The notes below the pieces were generated by a model, which ran no database searches, was not told where the DNA came from, and worked only from the letters and a program-made list of their open reading frames with translations. Source: Stagonosporopsis chrysanthemi (taxonomy: Eukaryota > Ascomycota > Dothideomycetes > Pleosporales > Didymellaceae). From it: a DNA stretch of 64,000 bases. Location of the stretch: positions 1-64,000 of the forward strand of contig JAFISE010000057.1 in NCBI GenBank assembly GCA_022560025.1, in the 5' to 3' direction. The first letter of the stretch is position 1. Every line of letters begins with the position of its first letter. Of the stretch, positions 10,901-19,021 are shown one piece after another. Both the position numbers and the translations under genes were made by a program.

Positions 10901-13900
10901 TTGCGAGGCGCCGATGATGATGACCTGGTCAAGCTCAAGCGCGTCACCGAATTCATGAGCTATGTAGTGTACAATCTCCGCCTCGAGACCTGTCTCATGC
11001 GGGACGAGTTCGTCGACACACCAACAGAGTCGGTCGTGGATCCGCATGCCGTGGGCAACGCCGAGCACCCAGACAACAACAACATCAACACCACCATGGC
11101 CATTGCAGCAGGCATCGAAGTGGCGTCTGACGGCAGCACCGCCGCGGGAGATGCTGCGCCGTCGTACTACAGCGATCTGGTAGAGAACCACCGCACAAAG
11201 GTCTTGTCGTCGTCGCCGTTTGTCAAATTCATGCAACCGTACCTCCTTGAACAGGCCCGTCAGTACGAGAGAAAGCTCCATCACCTCCGGAGGAAGAAAG
11301 ACCAGTACAATGCCGACTCGGACGACGACGAGGCGCCTAGCCAAGAATTCGAGCTTGTCCAGCCAGAAATGGTACATGGGGTGGTTGAAAAGGCCTCGAA
11401 GCCGGTCCGCGAGTTCCTCTCCGCTGTGCACGCATCTGAGTACGACAAAGCCCTGCACAACTACGAGACGCAGAAACGGCAGTGGGAAGCTTACTTGTCC
11501 GGCAATACCGATCTGTACGACCCCTTCAACCATCAGAAGATTGCAGTCTTGTACAGTGTAGTCAATACCACTACCTCGACGCCCTGCATCGGCCCCGAGA
11601 TCATTGCGCTTGGCTTCTATCAAGAGCACGACTACGACGACGGCTTCACCCCCGACTGCACTCTCGGTCAGTACGTTGAGGATCTCTGCACGTCCGCGAG
11701 CATTGTCTGCGAAGTCGATGGGTGCAACCGTAGAATGGTGGACCACTCGCGCCAGTATGTGCACGGCGAGGGACAGATGACGGTCGTCGTTCAAAAGCAC
11801 GCCCCAAAGTTGAAGGGATTGTACCAGGCAATCTTGATGTGGAGCGCTTGCAGGATATGCAGCCAGGAAACGCAGCCCATCCCCATGTCCGAGTGGACCT
11901 GGAAATACTCCTTCGCCAAGTACCTGGAGCTGACTTTCTGGAGCACGCAGTTGCATCCCCGCTCGGGCGTCTGTCCCCACGACATCCACAAGGACCACGT
12001 GCGCTACTTTGGCTACAACAACGTCGCACTTCGCATCCAGTATGATCCCGTGCCCATGTACGAGGTCATTGTGCCGAGGCCGAATATTACCTGGAAAGTG
12101 GACAAAGACCTGAAACTCAAGAACGAACAATATCTGAAGATTGAAGAGCGCTTGGACTGTTTCATGGCTTCGGTGCGCTCTCGCATCAGGAGCATACACG
12201 TTGAGAGCGTCATCCCTGAAAAGGTCGAAGCCTGCCGCGCTGAAGTTGAGCGTCTCATCAAACGCGTGACCGACGAGCACGAGTTTCTGCGACACAAACT
12301 GCAGGACAAGTACATGAACTCCAAGTACTACGAGATCATTCCTCTCAACCGAGCCATCCGCGCGATCCAGGAAAGAGCCATCGCCTGGGACGAGACCTTC
12401 ATGGACTTTGAGCAGATGTTCTTCCCGTCGGAGAAGGATATCCGTAGGCTCGCCACACTGCAACTCAAGAAGCTGTTCCTCGAGCGCGACGAGTCCAGCA
12501 CGTCATTGACTTCGGTCGACGAGGGTGTGGAGTCAGGCGATGACGAGCCTGGGTACGACGACAAAGATGAATCACTGGCGCTGACGCCGATGCCGTCAAA
12601 CATGTCACCGGAAAAGGCCACGGACATGTTGACATCTGTGGTCAAAGAAGATGGCGATGCCGATGCTACTCCTCTAGCAGAACGACCTTCCACACCTGTC
12701 AAGGCCATTCCCGACATACCCATCCAGGCGCCGCGCGAAGCTGTGGAGCGGGAGGATGTCCGACACCTAGATCTTGCCGTATCGTCGGATCATCCGAGCA
12801 CTGCAAAGGACGATCACCCCCCTCAGACGCCGACCATGTCTCCAGACGGAACTCAATTCGATCCCGGATCTCCCACACCGACGAGCCACCCCAAGATCAA
12901 CCCGATCGACAAGTCTCTGGCGGATGCGATCGAGAACATGCAGACTTCGCCGTCGCCGTCGCCGTCGCCCACGCCACACATGACGCTGGAAAGTAAAATC
13001 CCACGACTGGTAGATACTATCCGCCGCGAGACGCCAGCAAGGCCCGCCATACTGGCGCGCACTCAATCGCAGCCTGGCAACATTCCAAAGCATCAGATGA
13101 CGTTACCACCCAGTGTGCCGTATAAACCAGAGGCTCTTCGTCCAACATTCAACGATTCGCAGAAGGCACTGGAACGCATGACTGAGCGGCTGCGACTCGG
13201 GATATCAAAGCAAAGATCTGCATCCAGGATCCCGCGTTCAGTGCCTTTCAAAACCCAGTCGTCCAAGGTGTCGAAGCTCGCTGAGCACTTCGAGCAACTG
13301 TCCCGCGAGTTCCAGAAGGAGCGCACACGTGAGCGCTTCCGTGCGAGGGACAAACAAGTGCGCGCGTACCCACTTGCATCGTCCAAGCCCATTGTTGAGG
13401 TGTACAAGGATGTCCATGACGCGGTTCAGGAAAATACAGTGTCTGATGAAGAAGTGCAGGCCGAGTCTCCTCCACGTACGAGCGTCGACAATAGCACTCT
13501 TGACGACAGTGCGGTCATAGAGACTACGGACAACACGACAGCCCCCGACTCGCCGATCGACGAGCGCCATGGCGACAGCCTGGCAGACACCCACACCGAC
13601 AGCGAAGAGTCGCCAAAGGCAGACCTCACATCTGACGCCGAAAACGACGCAAGCGATGCTGAGATGGCTCCGGAGGATGTTCCTCTGCCAGACAGCATCT
13701 CGAGCTCGCAGCTGCTCAACATGAGTGACTCTCAGCTCGATGCTTCGTTGGAACTGCCCAAGCACGAGAAGACGACGTTGCTGAAGATGCTGACCAACTT
13801 CTGGTCAGAGCGTTCTGCAAGCGGATGGGCGCCGCTTGACTACCCATTCGCGCAGATCGAGCACGTCTGGGAGGATTCCGACATCATTGTCCGTGAAGAC

Positions 13901-15136
13901 GAGCCCAGCTCAATCATTGCACTGGCTCTGTCCAGCCCCGACTACCTCGTCAAGCTCCAGTCGTTCCGCGACGACCCATCTGGCCTGGATATGGAGTCTA
14001 TGGAAGGGTCGATTGAGCGCAACTTGCTGCACGACAAGAACACCAACATCCGCTATGGCTTCGCGAACCGCGGCGTCAAAGCGCAGTGCAAGATCTTCTA
14101 CGCGCAGTCGTTCGATGCGCTTCGGAGGAAGTGCGGCGTGGCAGACCGCTTCGTCGAGTCCCTCTCGCGCTGCTCCAAGTTCGAGTCGAAGGGCGGCAAG
14201 TCAAAGTCCATCTTCCTCAAGACGCTCGACGACCGCTTCATCCTCAAGTCTCTGTCGCCGATCGAAGTGCAGGCCTTCTTCCGCTTCGCACCCAACTACT
14301 TCGCCTTCACGCACCAGAACCTGTTCAGACAGCTGCCGTCCGTCATCGCCAAGATGTTCGGCCTCTTCCAGGTCCAGATCAAGACGCCCACCGGCCGCGA
14401 CTTCGACTGGTTCATGCTGGTCATGGAAAACCTGTTCTACGACCGCGAGCCCAACCGCCGCTACGACCTCAAGGGCAGCATGCGCAACCGCAAGATCCAG
14501 TCGACCGGCGAGCGCGACGAGGTCCTCCTCGACGAAAACCTCGTCGACCTCATCTACTCGGAGACGCCCATCTTCGTGCGCGAGCACACCAAGAAGCTCC
14601 TCAAAGCCAGCGTCTGGAACGACACGCTGTTCCTGTCCCAGAACAACGTCATGGACTACTCGCTCATGGCGGGCTTCGACGACAGCGAGCACGAAATCAT
14701 CGTCGGCATCATCGACTGCATCCGCACCTACACCTGGGACAAGAAGCTCGAGTCCTGGATCAAAGACCGCGGCAAGAACAAACCCACAATCACCTCCCCC
14801 AAGGACTACCGCAACCGCTTCCGCATCGCAATGGAGAAGTACATCCTCCAGGCCCCCAACTGCTGGCACCAGTTCGCCGGCCGCATGGCCGCCGGCGCGG
14901 ACAGACGCAGCCTCGCGCTTGAAGGCGCCACGCCCGTCGTTGGCCAGGGCCAGGGCCAGGGCCAGGGTCAGCCGCAGGGCCACCACCGGTCCGTCAGCAG
15001 CGCGAGCACAGTCGGCGGCGGTAGTGCGGGTGGCGCGCATAGCAGGGGCCCCAGCCTGACGCACAGCGGCGCCATCGAGGGATCGCAGCACATGGGCGAT
15101 AAGGTTGCGCGGCAGGAGGCGCGCAAGATCAAGTGA
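7940..15136 (+). CDS. FAB1: 1-phosphatidylinositol-3-phosphate 5-kinase FAB1 (PIKfyve)
   Basis: Converts PI(3)P to PI(3,5)P2 on vacuole and endosome membranes, controlling vacuole size and membrane traffic. The 2,398-residue frame is intronless and matches the usual fungal length. Domains in order: a Ser/Pro-rich N terminus; a FYVE zinc finger at about residues 400-465, with cysteines from C408 and the PI(3)P-binding RKHHCR signature; a basic His/Ser-rich linker; a Cpn60/TCP1-like chaperonin domain at about 790-1015 (LRPHVLLVQRNVSGLALEFL, GCTIILRGADDDDLVKLKRV); a conserved Cys-rich middle region; and a C-terminal PIP kinase domain from about 2,050. The kinase shows the nucleotide loop GGKSKSIFLKT (about 2084-2094), DLKGS (about 2176-2180) and MDYSLM with the metal-binding Asp near 2239. 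The tail has a GQGQGQ repeat. The ATG is in good context (GCCATGG). It shares a promoter region with the TPP1-like gene. Confidence 0.97.
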   Translation: MASASRDSLPDSLHRLHLTASHSHSLTTFDDLTAPPAPPAAGEPKGIDLVPGGLSGLYSRIRASVGAARDAANDGADSLSSGSWKRTSSRPSVLARSPAGTVASSPVTVSAPSPRLHSPSAAAFPDLPPPPSRDSTASNATITSKLSLNGSKTSLHTTRSRPSIATTNEPARSLRDDDAFAHSPVSTHSRVQSSSTFDLPKNGSVHDFAHSPGASRSPRFAPVRDAGLRRKRSNMEYGAQESDDTDDDMAVVDGDKPVDTTGYKFPSDAVRDSPSFRSEAHFQSPRLQAVSPKDQSDNGSEDTEKPHVTASARTPVIAPEPQRPPLLKVGASHLPGFQTPRTSSSDGISSVITTSTMRAPTVPPIREIQRQAHASPAVNSMPPSAFTQMRRKILDREFWMRDENAKDCFNCGDAFTTFRRKHHCRTCGQIFDSKCTSIVSGKLFGQPGNLRVCKPCENIIYGHDDDSSDYTDDGDQASIYDNSNPAEDYDDDDVSHQQHDHTKIGTPTISIPMSRKTGSEKKRRSHIIEVGTQTLARPSSSRSLRSLSGRPRSSSHKRHHSKHQHMRHVKHDDRAPFHQYFHETTRSQSNLPAFHHDNIIDPDLAPFMSDDNSSEEDPPSIFAALDADASTGTGLEGDKSGFGSLFAAMKKGKSRPGEKNGPARDSDNISVASRHGARPPRRRNMSVSSITHRPSPRRSKSQNLLRPFTAGFGAVGLGSQSGTPQLRPSPSPTPPGTKITRSASMQGGIFPKVELNKASLDHARKLLTQMLRDAGVAHVSSWEKALIPILRQCTDDVNPDVDRGDDIDIRNYIKLKKIPGGKPRDTAYVSGVVFTKNVALRSMPRNIPNPRIILITFAIEYARHQTHFMSLEPVIAQEREYLRNLVSRIAALRPHVLLVQRNVSGLALEFLDQEGIAVVYNVKPTVLNAVARCTQSRMISSVDKLAIDPSHLGRGGSFDVRTYVHKNVKKTYIYLSGCQKDLGCTIILRGADDDDLVKLKRVTEFMSYVVYNLRLETCLMRDEFVDTPTESVVDPHAVGNAEHPDNNNINTTMAIAAGIEVASDGSTAAGDAAPSYYSDLVENHRTKVLSSSPFVKFMQPYLLEQARQYERKLHHLRRKKDQYNADSDDDEAPSQEFELVQPEMVHGVVEKASKPVREFLSAVHASEYDKALHNYETQKRQWEAYLSGNTDLYDPFNHQKIAVLYSVVNTTTSTPCIGPEIIALGFYQEHDYDDGFTPDCTLGQYVEDLCTSASIVCEVDGCNRRMVDHSRQYVHGEGQMTVVVQKHAPKLKGLYQAILMWSACRICSQETQPIPMSEWTWKYSFAKYLELTFWSTQLHPRSGVCPHDIHKDHVRYFGYNNVALRIQYDPVPMYEVIVPRPNITWKVDKDLKLKNEQYLKIEERLDCFMASVRSRIRSIHVESVIPEKVEACRAEVERLIKRVTDEHEFLRHKLQDKYMNSKYYEIIPLNRAIRAIQERAIAWDETFMDFEQMFFPSEKDIRRLATLQLKKLFLERDESSTSLTSVDEGVESGDDEPGYDDKDESLALTPMPSNMSPEKATDMLTSVVKEDGDADATPLAERPSTPVKAIPDIPIQAPREAVEREDVRHLDLAVSSDHPSTAKDDHPPQTPTMSPDGTQFDPGSPTPTSHPKINPIDKSLADAIENMQTSPSPSPSPTPHMTLESKIPRLVDTIRRETPARPAILARTQSQPGNIPKHQMTLPPSVPYKPEALRPTFNDSQKALERMTERLRLGISKQRSASRIPRSVPFKTQSSKVSKLAEHFEQLSREFQKERTRERFRARDKQVRAYPLASSKPIVEVYKDVHDAVQENTVSDEEVQAESPPRTSVDNSTLDDSAVIETTDNTTAPDSPIDERHGDSLADTHTDSEESPKADLTSDAENDASDAEMAPEDVPLPDSISSSQLLNMSDSQLDASLELPKHEKTTLLKMLTNFWSERSASGWAPLDYPFAQIEHVWEDSDIIVREDEPSSIIALALSSPDYLVKLQSFRDDPSGLDMESMEGSIERNLLHDKNTNIRYGFANRGVKAQCKIFYAQSFDALRRKCGVADRFVESLSRCSKFESKGGKSKSIFLKTLDDRFILKSLSPIEVQAFFRFAPNYFAFTHQNLFRQLPSVIAKMFGLFQVQIKTPTGRDFDWFMLVMENLFYDREPNRRYDLKGSMRNRKIQSTGERDEVLLDENLVDLIYSETPIFVREHTKKLLKASVWNDTLFLSQNNVMDYSLMAGFDDSEHEIIVGIIDCIRTYTWDKKLESWIKDRGKNKPTITSPKDYRNRFRIAMEKYILQAPNCWHQFAGRMAAGADRRSLALEGATPVVGQGQGQGQGQPQGHHRSVSSASTVGGGSAGGAHSRGPSLTHSGAIEGSQHMGDKVARQEARKIK

Positions 15137-15232
15137 GGATTGTAGCGTTTTACTCTTTCCTCTTTTCTCCTTCATAGCATAGCGAGGAGCATGGCGTTTC
15201 TTCTTCTTTTGGTTTGGTGTTTTTGTTCCCGG

Positions 15233-15283
15233 CTGAGGGGTTTAAGCGGCATTGTACGTAGAGTTGGCGTAGGTGGTGTGTGG
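15233..15283. repeat. diverged dispersed repeat, copy A
   Basis: A 51-bp stretch alignable without gaps to 18030-18080, with about nine differences, mostly A/G or C/T transitions. That is the pattern left by RIP or by old deamination. The copies flank the two broken genes at 15980-17625. Confidence 0.6.
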
Positions 15284-15342
15284 GTAGGATAGCATATCAA
15301 GCGAAATCATTCTCTCTCTTGTACTTGATACTCGGATCTCGC

Positions 15343-15423
15343 CCTCCTCCTCCTCCTCCTCCTCCTCCTCCTCCTTCTTCTTCTTCTTCTTCTTCTTCTT
15401 CTTCTTCTTCTTCTTCTTCTTCT
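15343..15423. repeat. CTC/CTT trinucleotide microsatellite
   Basis: About nine CTC units run into about eighteen CTT units. The tract is compound, pure and outside coding sequence, and is likely to be length-variable among strains. Confidence 0.95.
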
Positions 15424-15979
15424 CGTCATCACGAGGTTTCGATCCTCTCGTCGTGACCAGCGCTGTGCAAGTTTGCTAGATTCACCTCCTTCCTCTTCTA
15501 TTACTAACTAAATGTACCTGCTTCCTCCTCTATATTGCGTGCCTTCTTGCCAGTGCTACCTGTCCCACGCGTTCAACACCTATAAAGTTAAATAATGTGT
15601 AACTTTGTTTGAATAGAATACTATTGGTGTAATACAACGAGGCTTATTTCGTTCAAGGAATAGGTGTTGGGCTACAGCTCTGGCCTCCGGCCTCCTTGAC
15701 AGTTCGAAGCTCTAATGTGATTATTCTATGCTGACCTATATAGTATCTACACTGTTACTGCTTTTAACATTACATAGATACTATGTTAGATGCATTAACA
15801 TGTAAGTTAGCAGTCCAATAGCGGATCGAGAGCATATCCATGCCGGTAAGGACCGTGCGCGGCAATTCCACCAGCTCCCGAACCCGCCCTCATTGAAAGT
15901 TGGACGATTCCTCTACCGCGCCAGGTGACACTTTGTCTCTCTCCACCTTTCCCGTCTATCATGTAACAGAACCCGCACA

Positions 15980-16818
15980 ATGGCCTCAGACAAAGAGAGC
16001 TCCGTCTACACGGCGCAGTCGGAGCAGATCAACGCTACTGCGTTCCGACGTTGCCTGACACTCGTCGCCATTAAGCTCCTGAAGCGCTTCCGAAAACGCA
16101 ATGGCACCGTACTGTTTCTTTCGGACAAGATATGCGTCAAGTACGGCACGAGCGTGAGCCTCGGTGAGGCTTCGTCGATTCAATTCGTCGCGAAGCACAC
16201 TTCGGTCCCAGTCCCCCGTGTGTACTGCGCTTTCACGTACTCGAACCGAAAATATATCGTGATGGAGAGAATACACGGAGATGCAGTTGGATCAGGGTGG
16301 TTGAAGCGTTCAGAGCAAAGTAGGGCAAAGATCCTGGGCCAGCTCAAGGACATGGTTGGGGAGATGCGCCGCATAACACCTCCGACAGGTACCGGCGTCG
16401 CTCATGTAGACGGCGGCCCCTTGTATGATCCCCGGTTGCTTGGTACGTCCAATCATTTCGGACCTTTTAGACGATTCAGGACTTTCACAGGCACCTGCGA
16501 GGCGGTGTGGAAGCACATCCGATGCATGAACCGGAGATTAGTGAGCTCATTTCACAGCAAGACAAGCTCCAGTCCGCTCCGGTGTTCACTCATGGGGACT
16601 TGAGCAGCTTGAATATCCTCGCTTCTGGAGATGAGATTGTTGGTATCATTGACTGGGAAACCGCTGGCTGGTATCCTTCGTACTGGGAGTACACTACTGC
16701 CTGGAACGTAAACCCGCAAAACCAATTTTGGCGCGCTGAGGTGGATCAGTTTCTCCAGCCCATGCATGAAGAGCTTGAAATGGAAAAGACACGACTGAAG
16801 TACTTTGGAGACGTTTGA
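15980..16818 (+). pseudogene. APH-family phosphotransferase gene, frameshifted
   Basis: Homologue of the fungal aminoglycoside-phosphotransferase-like (APH, protein-kinase fold) family, usually of unknown substrate. The first part (15980 to about 16471) reads well: VLFLSDKICVKYG, SIQFVAKHTSVPVPRVYCAF, YIVMERIHGDAV, and ends GGPLYDPRLLGTSNHFGPFR. The family pattern then continues in the next frame (TIQDFHRHLRGG, from 16471), followed by the catalytic loop THGDLSSLNIL and the metal-binding IIDWETAGWYPSYWEY, and stops at 16818. The frames are offset by one base at about 16467-16472, as if one A were lost. There is no room for an intron and the downstream frame has a stop at 16468-16470. No other lesion was seen, so the break is recent or is a sequencing error. 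As it stands, a product from the first frame would lack the catalytic loop. Neighbouring genes in this island are also broken. Confidence 0.75.
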
Positions 16819-16872
16819 TCAACCAAGATCTCTGCGCGAATCCTGAATCTTTGCGGCCCCCGATATCTACGT

Positions 16873-17625
16873 TCATGGAATTTTCTCCTTTCTCTCGAGC
16901 AAGTCATACGTAGGCGCCTTTGTCATATCATAGTTTCTTTGTCCATCGAAGCGATGCTCGTCCTTCTTCCGCTGGCAATACTCCATTGCCGCGTTCCTGA
17001 CCTCTGTTCACTCAGTCACGCCTGTTCCCAGAGCTCTGCCGTCTGCTTGCAGACCCTGCAACGCTTCTTGCACCCAGCCCACACAGTTCCATCCCGCTAC
17101 ACCTTGCCTGATCGGTGTGTTTCGAACAACATGTGTAAATCGATTCTTATCCTCCACCTTGGCTATCATCACTCGCACAAGCAGCATCGAAGTCGCCGAC
17201 AAAGTAGTTTCGCGTTCTTCGAAGAGCCACGCCGACGCATTAGGCCCGGTGATGCGCTCTTTTGCGTGATAGCGCATGCCTACGCCATTCTCGAGCTCGT
17301 CTTTTGGGCCGATTAGAAGTGCCCAGTGATATCTGTATCATCACCACATCCATCAGCGAATTGCGCTGCGTCTTGGGCAGTAGCGAATAGAGCATCTCGC
17401 GAAGGGCACTCACGTGTCCTCTTTGCCTAACATAGTGGGCGCTCCACCTCGAGCATAGAGTGCAATGTAAAGACGATCTTTATTAGATGGCATCCCTGTC
17501 AAAGCAAAGACAACGTGCCAGATACGGTGTGGACTGGTCTCTGAAAAAAGAAATGGGATTCTGAGCATATCACAAATGAGAATTTTCCAGCTACTTACTC
17601 TATCCCCTGCTCTGCGTGTTTTCAT
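16873..17625 (-). pseudogene. conserved fungal protein gene with in-frame stop
   Basis: Resembles a family of small fungal proteins common in Dothideomycetes, of unknown function as far as I know. Exons: 17625-17599, 17538-17414 and 17332 onward, with introns at 17539-17598 and 17333-17413 (GTAAGT and GTGAGT donors). Recognisable blocks are PHRIWHVVFALTGMPSNKDR, the junction block TYHWALLIGPKDELENGVG, LLVRVMIAKVEDKNRF and WNCVGWVQEALQGLQADGRA. At 17008-17010 a TGA stands after GTGVTE, where the family has Trp; the same frame then continues for 44 more codons of family-like sequence (TEVRNAAMEYCQRKKDEHRF) to a stop at 16873-16875. Without read-through the product is 158 residues instead of 203. 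A TGG-to-TGA change fits one G-to-A transition. It may be a truncated functional allele. Confidence 0.7.
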
Positions 17626-17906
17626 GACCTATTGTTGGTGACATAGTTAAGCGCCTTCTCAGCCAAATTCTTGACACATGCATGTCACTCGATATGCAAC
17701 TGAAACGATGGTGACTGGCTATGCAAAGTACGCGGGGAGGGGCGGTGGCCCTCTGATAGCTGGGCGGCGTTGGGTGTAGTACCAGGATATTTGAGGGTCA
17801 CGCGTTTTTTGCTGGTCAGTTAGTGTAGGTTGCTGCTCCTTTTGAGGAGGTACTTGGTAACACTTTTTTTCATATCTTAGGGCGCGTGCTTGCTTGCTTC
17901 CTTGGA

Positions 17907-18010
17907 GCAGCAGTAGCAGCTTCGTGAGCTTGTTGGACTAGACGACTATCTGGATGGTGGCGTCGCGACGTGTAAGTGTGTATGTACACGACAAGAGATT
18001 TGGCTGGTAA
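17907..18010. repeat. diverged direct duplication, copy one
   Basis: Pairs with 18166-18263. The best-conserved part is TCGCGACGTGTAAGTGTGTA. Differences are largely C/T and G/A plus small gaps, consistent with an old duplication, possibly marked by RIP. Confidence 0.6.
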
Positions 18011-18029
18011 GCCGAATTTTCTGTCTTGT

Positions 18030-18080
18030 CTGAGGCGTTTGAGTGGCATTGTGTGTGGGGTTGGCGCAGGTGGTGTGTGT
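18030..18080. repeat. diverged dispersed repeat, copy B
   Basis: Ungapped 51-bp match to 15233-15283, mostly transitions apart. It lies next to copy one of the 100-bp duplication. Confidence 0.6.
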
Positions 18081-18165
18081 GTGTGGTTGCATGTGAATGA
18101 GATTAGTAGTGTTCTTTTTATTATTGTCATCATCCTAAGACATGCGCTTGCTCTTTTTTCTTCTA

Positions 18166-18263
18166 CAAGGGACAGTGGCAGCTTTATAGGCTTGTTGGAC
18201 GACTGTCTGGATGATGGTATCGCGACGTGTAAGTGTGTATATGGCATGAGCTTCAGCTGGTAA
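18166..18263. repeat. diverged direct duplication, copy two
   Basis: Second copy of the segment at 17907-18010. It ends about 50 bp before the stop codon of the gene at 18313-18993. Confidence 0.6.
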
Positions 18264-18312
18264 CCCAAAATCTCACCCCTTAGTCTTATAGATTCTCCTC
18301 GTCCTACTCGTC

Positions 18313-18993
18313 CTACTCGTCCTCGCCCGCCTCGTCCTCCTCATCATGCTGCTCTCCAGCCGCCGGTGGCGACAGCGGCTCGAACATGGGAACAGCCTGC
18401 TGCAGCATTCCAGGCGACGAGGGTGGGATGGTACCGGCGCCGGCTTGCAGCAAAGGCGTCTCCATGACTGAAGACATCATCGAGCCCGCGGACGGCAGCG
18501 ATGTTGGTGACATGGTGCACTGGCGTGCTTGAAAGTGCAGAGCAGCTTGGGCGGCAGCTTCTTGAGCAGCAGCTTCTTGAGCAGCCATCTCGGTGGCCAG
18601 CTTCTCTGCCTCAGCTTCGTACTGCTCGCACTCTTGAAGAAGGGCGGGTGCGCCACGAATCACATCTTGCGCATCCGCCTCCGCGTCCTCGAAGACCACT
18701 TGCGCGTCTTTCAGCAACTGCTGGCTTGTCTCGTTCTTGGGATCCGCGTTCTACATATATCAGCTACGAGAAGTCAAGTGAAGTCAGCATCTTACTAGGA
18801 TAATGGTAGCGCATTCGACCGCCTCATGTGCGAAGCGCAAGTACTCGCCGCCGTCGGCTTCGCCAAGAACGATGCAGCACATAGTGCGCAGGAGCAGAGG
18901 AATGCATGAGTCCTGGTAGAAGTCCCAGGCAAGCTTTTCAGCCGTACAGCGCGCATAAGTCGAGATACCCAGCGCGCCAGACCTGCTCGGCAT
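18313..18993 (-). CDS. unrecognised helical acidic-tail protein, two exons
   Basis: I do not recognise the family. Exon 1 is 18993-18796 and exon 2 is 18750-18313, with a 45-nt intron (18751-18795; GTAAGA donor, ATGTAG acceptor) in phase 0. The product is 211 residues. The N-terminal part reads as amphipathic helices (EKLAWDFYQDSCIPLLLRTM, LRFAHEAVECATIIL), followed by a Glu/Ala/Gln-rich coiled-coil-like segment (QYEAEAEKLATEMAAQEAAA) and an acidic tail ending DEEDEAGEDE. The chosen ATG has a poor context. A better one (CAAAATGAG, ATG at 19021) opens MSDMRRPLTNAEQVWRA in the neighbouring frame and would join cleanly if one G of GGG near 18975 were absent. So either the start is at 18993 or the gene carries a one-base frameshift like its neighbours. 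No function is proposed. Confidence 0.5.
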
Positions 18994-19021
18994 TCGTCAG
19001 AGGTCGCCGCATGTCGCTCAT

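Larger units (their letters stand above)
15137..15979. other. FAB1 3' flank with microsatellite and inverted repeats
   Basis: An 843-bp stretch without a gene. It holds a 51-bp segment (15233-15283) repeated in diverged form at 18030-18080, a CTC/CTT microsatellite (15343-15423), and AT-rich DNA with two perfect 10-bp inverted repeats: CAACACCTAT near 15575 facing ATAGGTGTTG near 15661, and ATAGTATCTA (15740-15749) facing its complement (15775-15784). This may be remnant transposon DNA. Confidence 0.6.
17626..18312. other. intergenic with diverged tandem duplication
   Basis: No gene is supported. The main content is a duplicated segment of about 100 bp: copy one at about 17907-18010, copy two at about 18166-18263, 258 bp apart. 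Both share the core GGCTTGTTGGAC-like block, TCTGGATGRTGG and TCGCGACGTGTAAGTGTGTA. Copy one continues into the 51-bp repeat also found at 15233-15283. Confidence 0.6.

Noticed and set aside
10757..12463. 568-codon antisense open frame inside FAB1
   Set aside because: It overlaps the most conserved part of FAB1, follows from its codon bias, and has no recognisable domain. The same holds for the antisense frames at 7556-8721 and 14201-15175 and the plus-strand frame at 13836-15059.
15431..15465. hairpin with a TTTCGAT loop resembling a tRNA T arm
   Set aside because: Upstream sequence is the CTT microsatellite, so no tRNA body can form.
15857..15927. tRNA-like pairing (GCGCGGT with GCCGCGC) on the minus strand
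   Set aside because: The seven-base end stem pairs, but the enclosed 65 nt has no D arm, no anticodon arm and no TTCRANY loop next to the stem.
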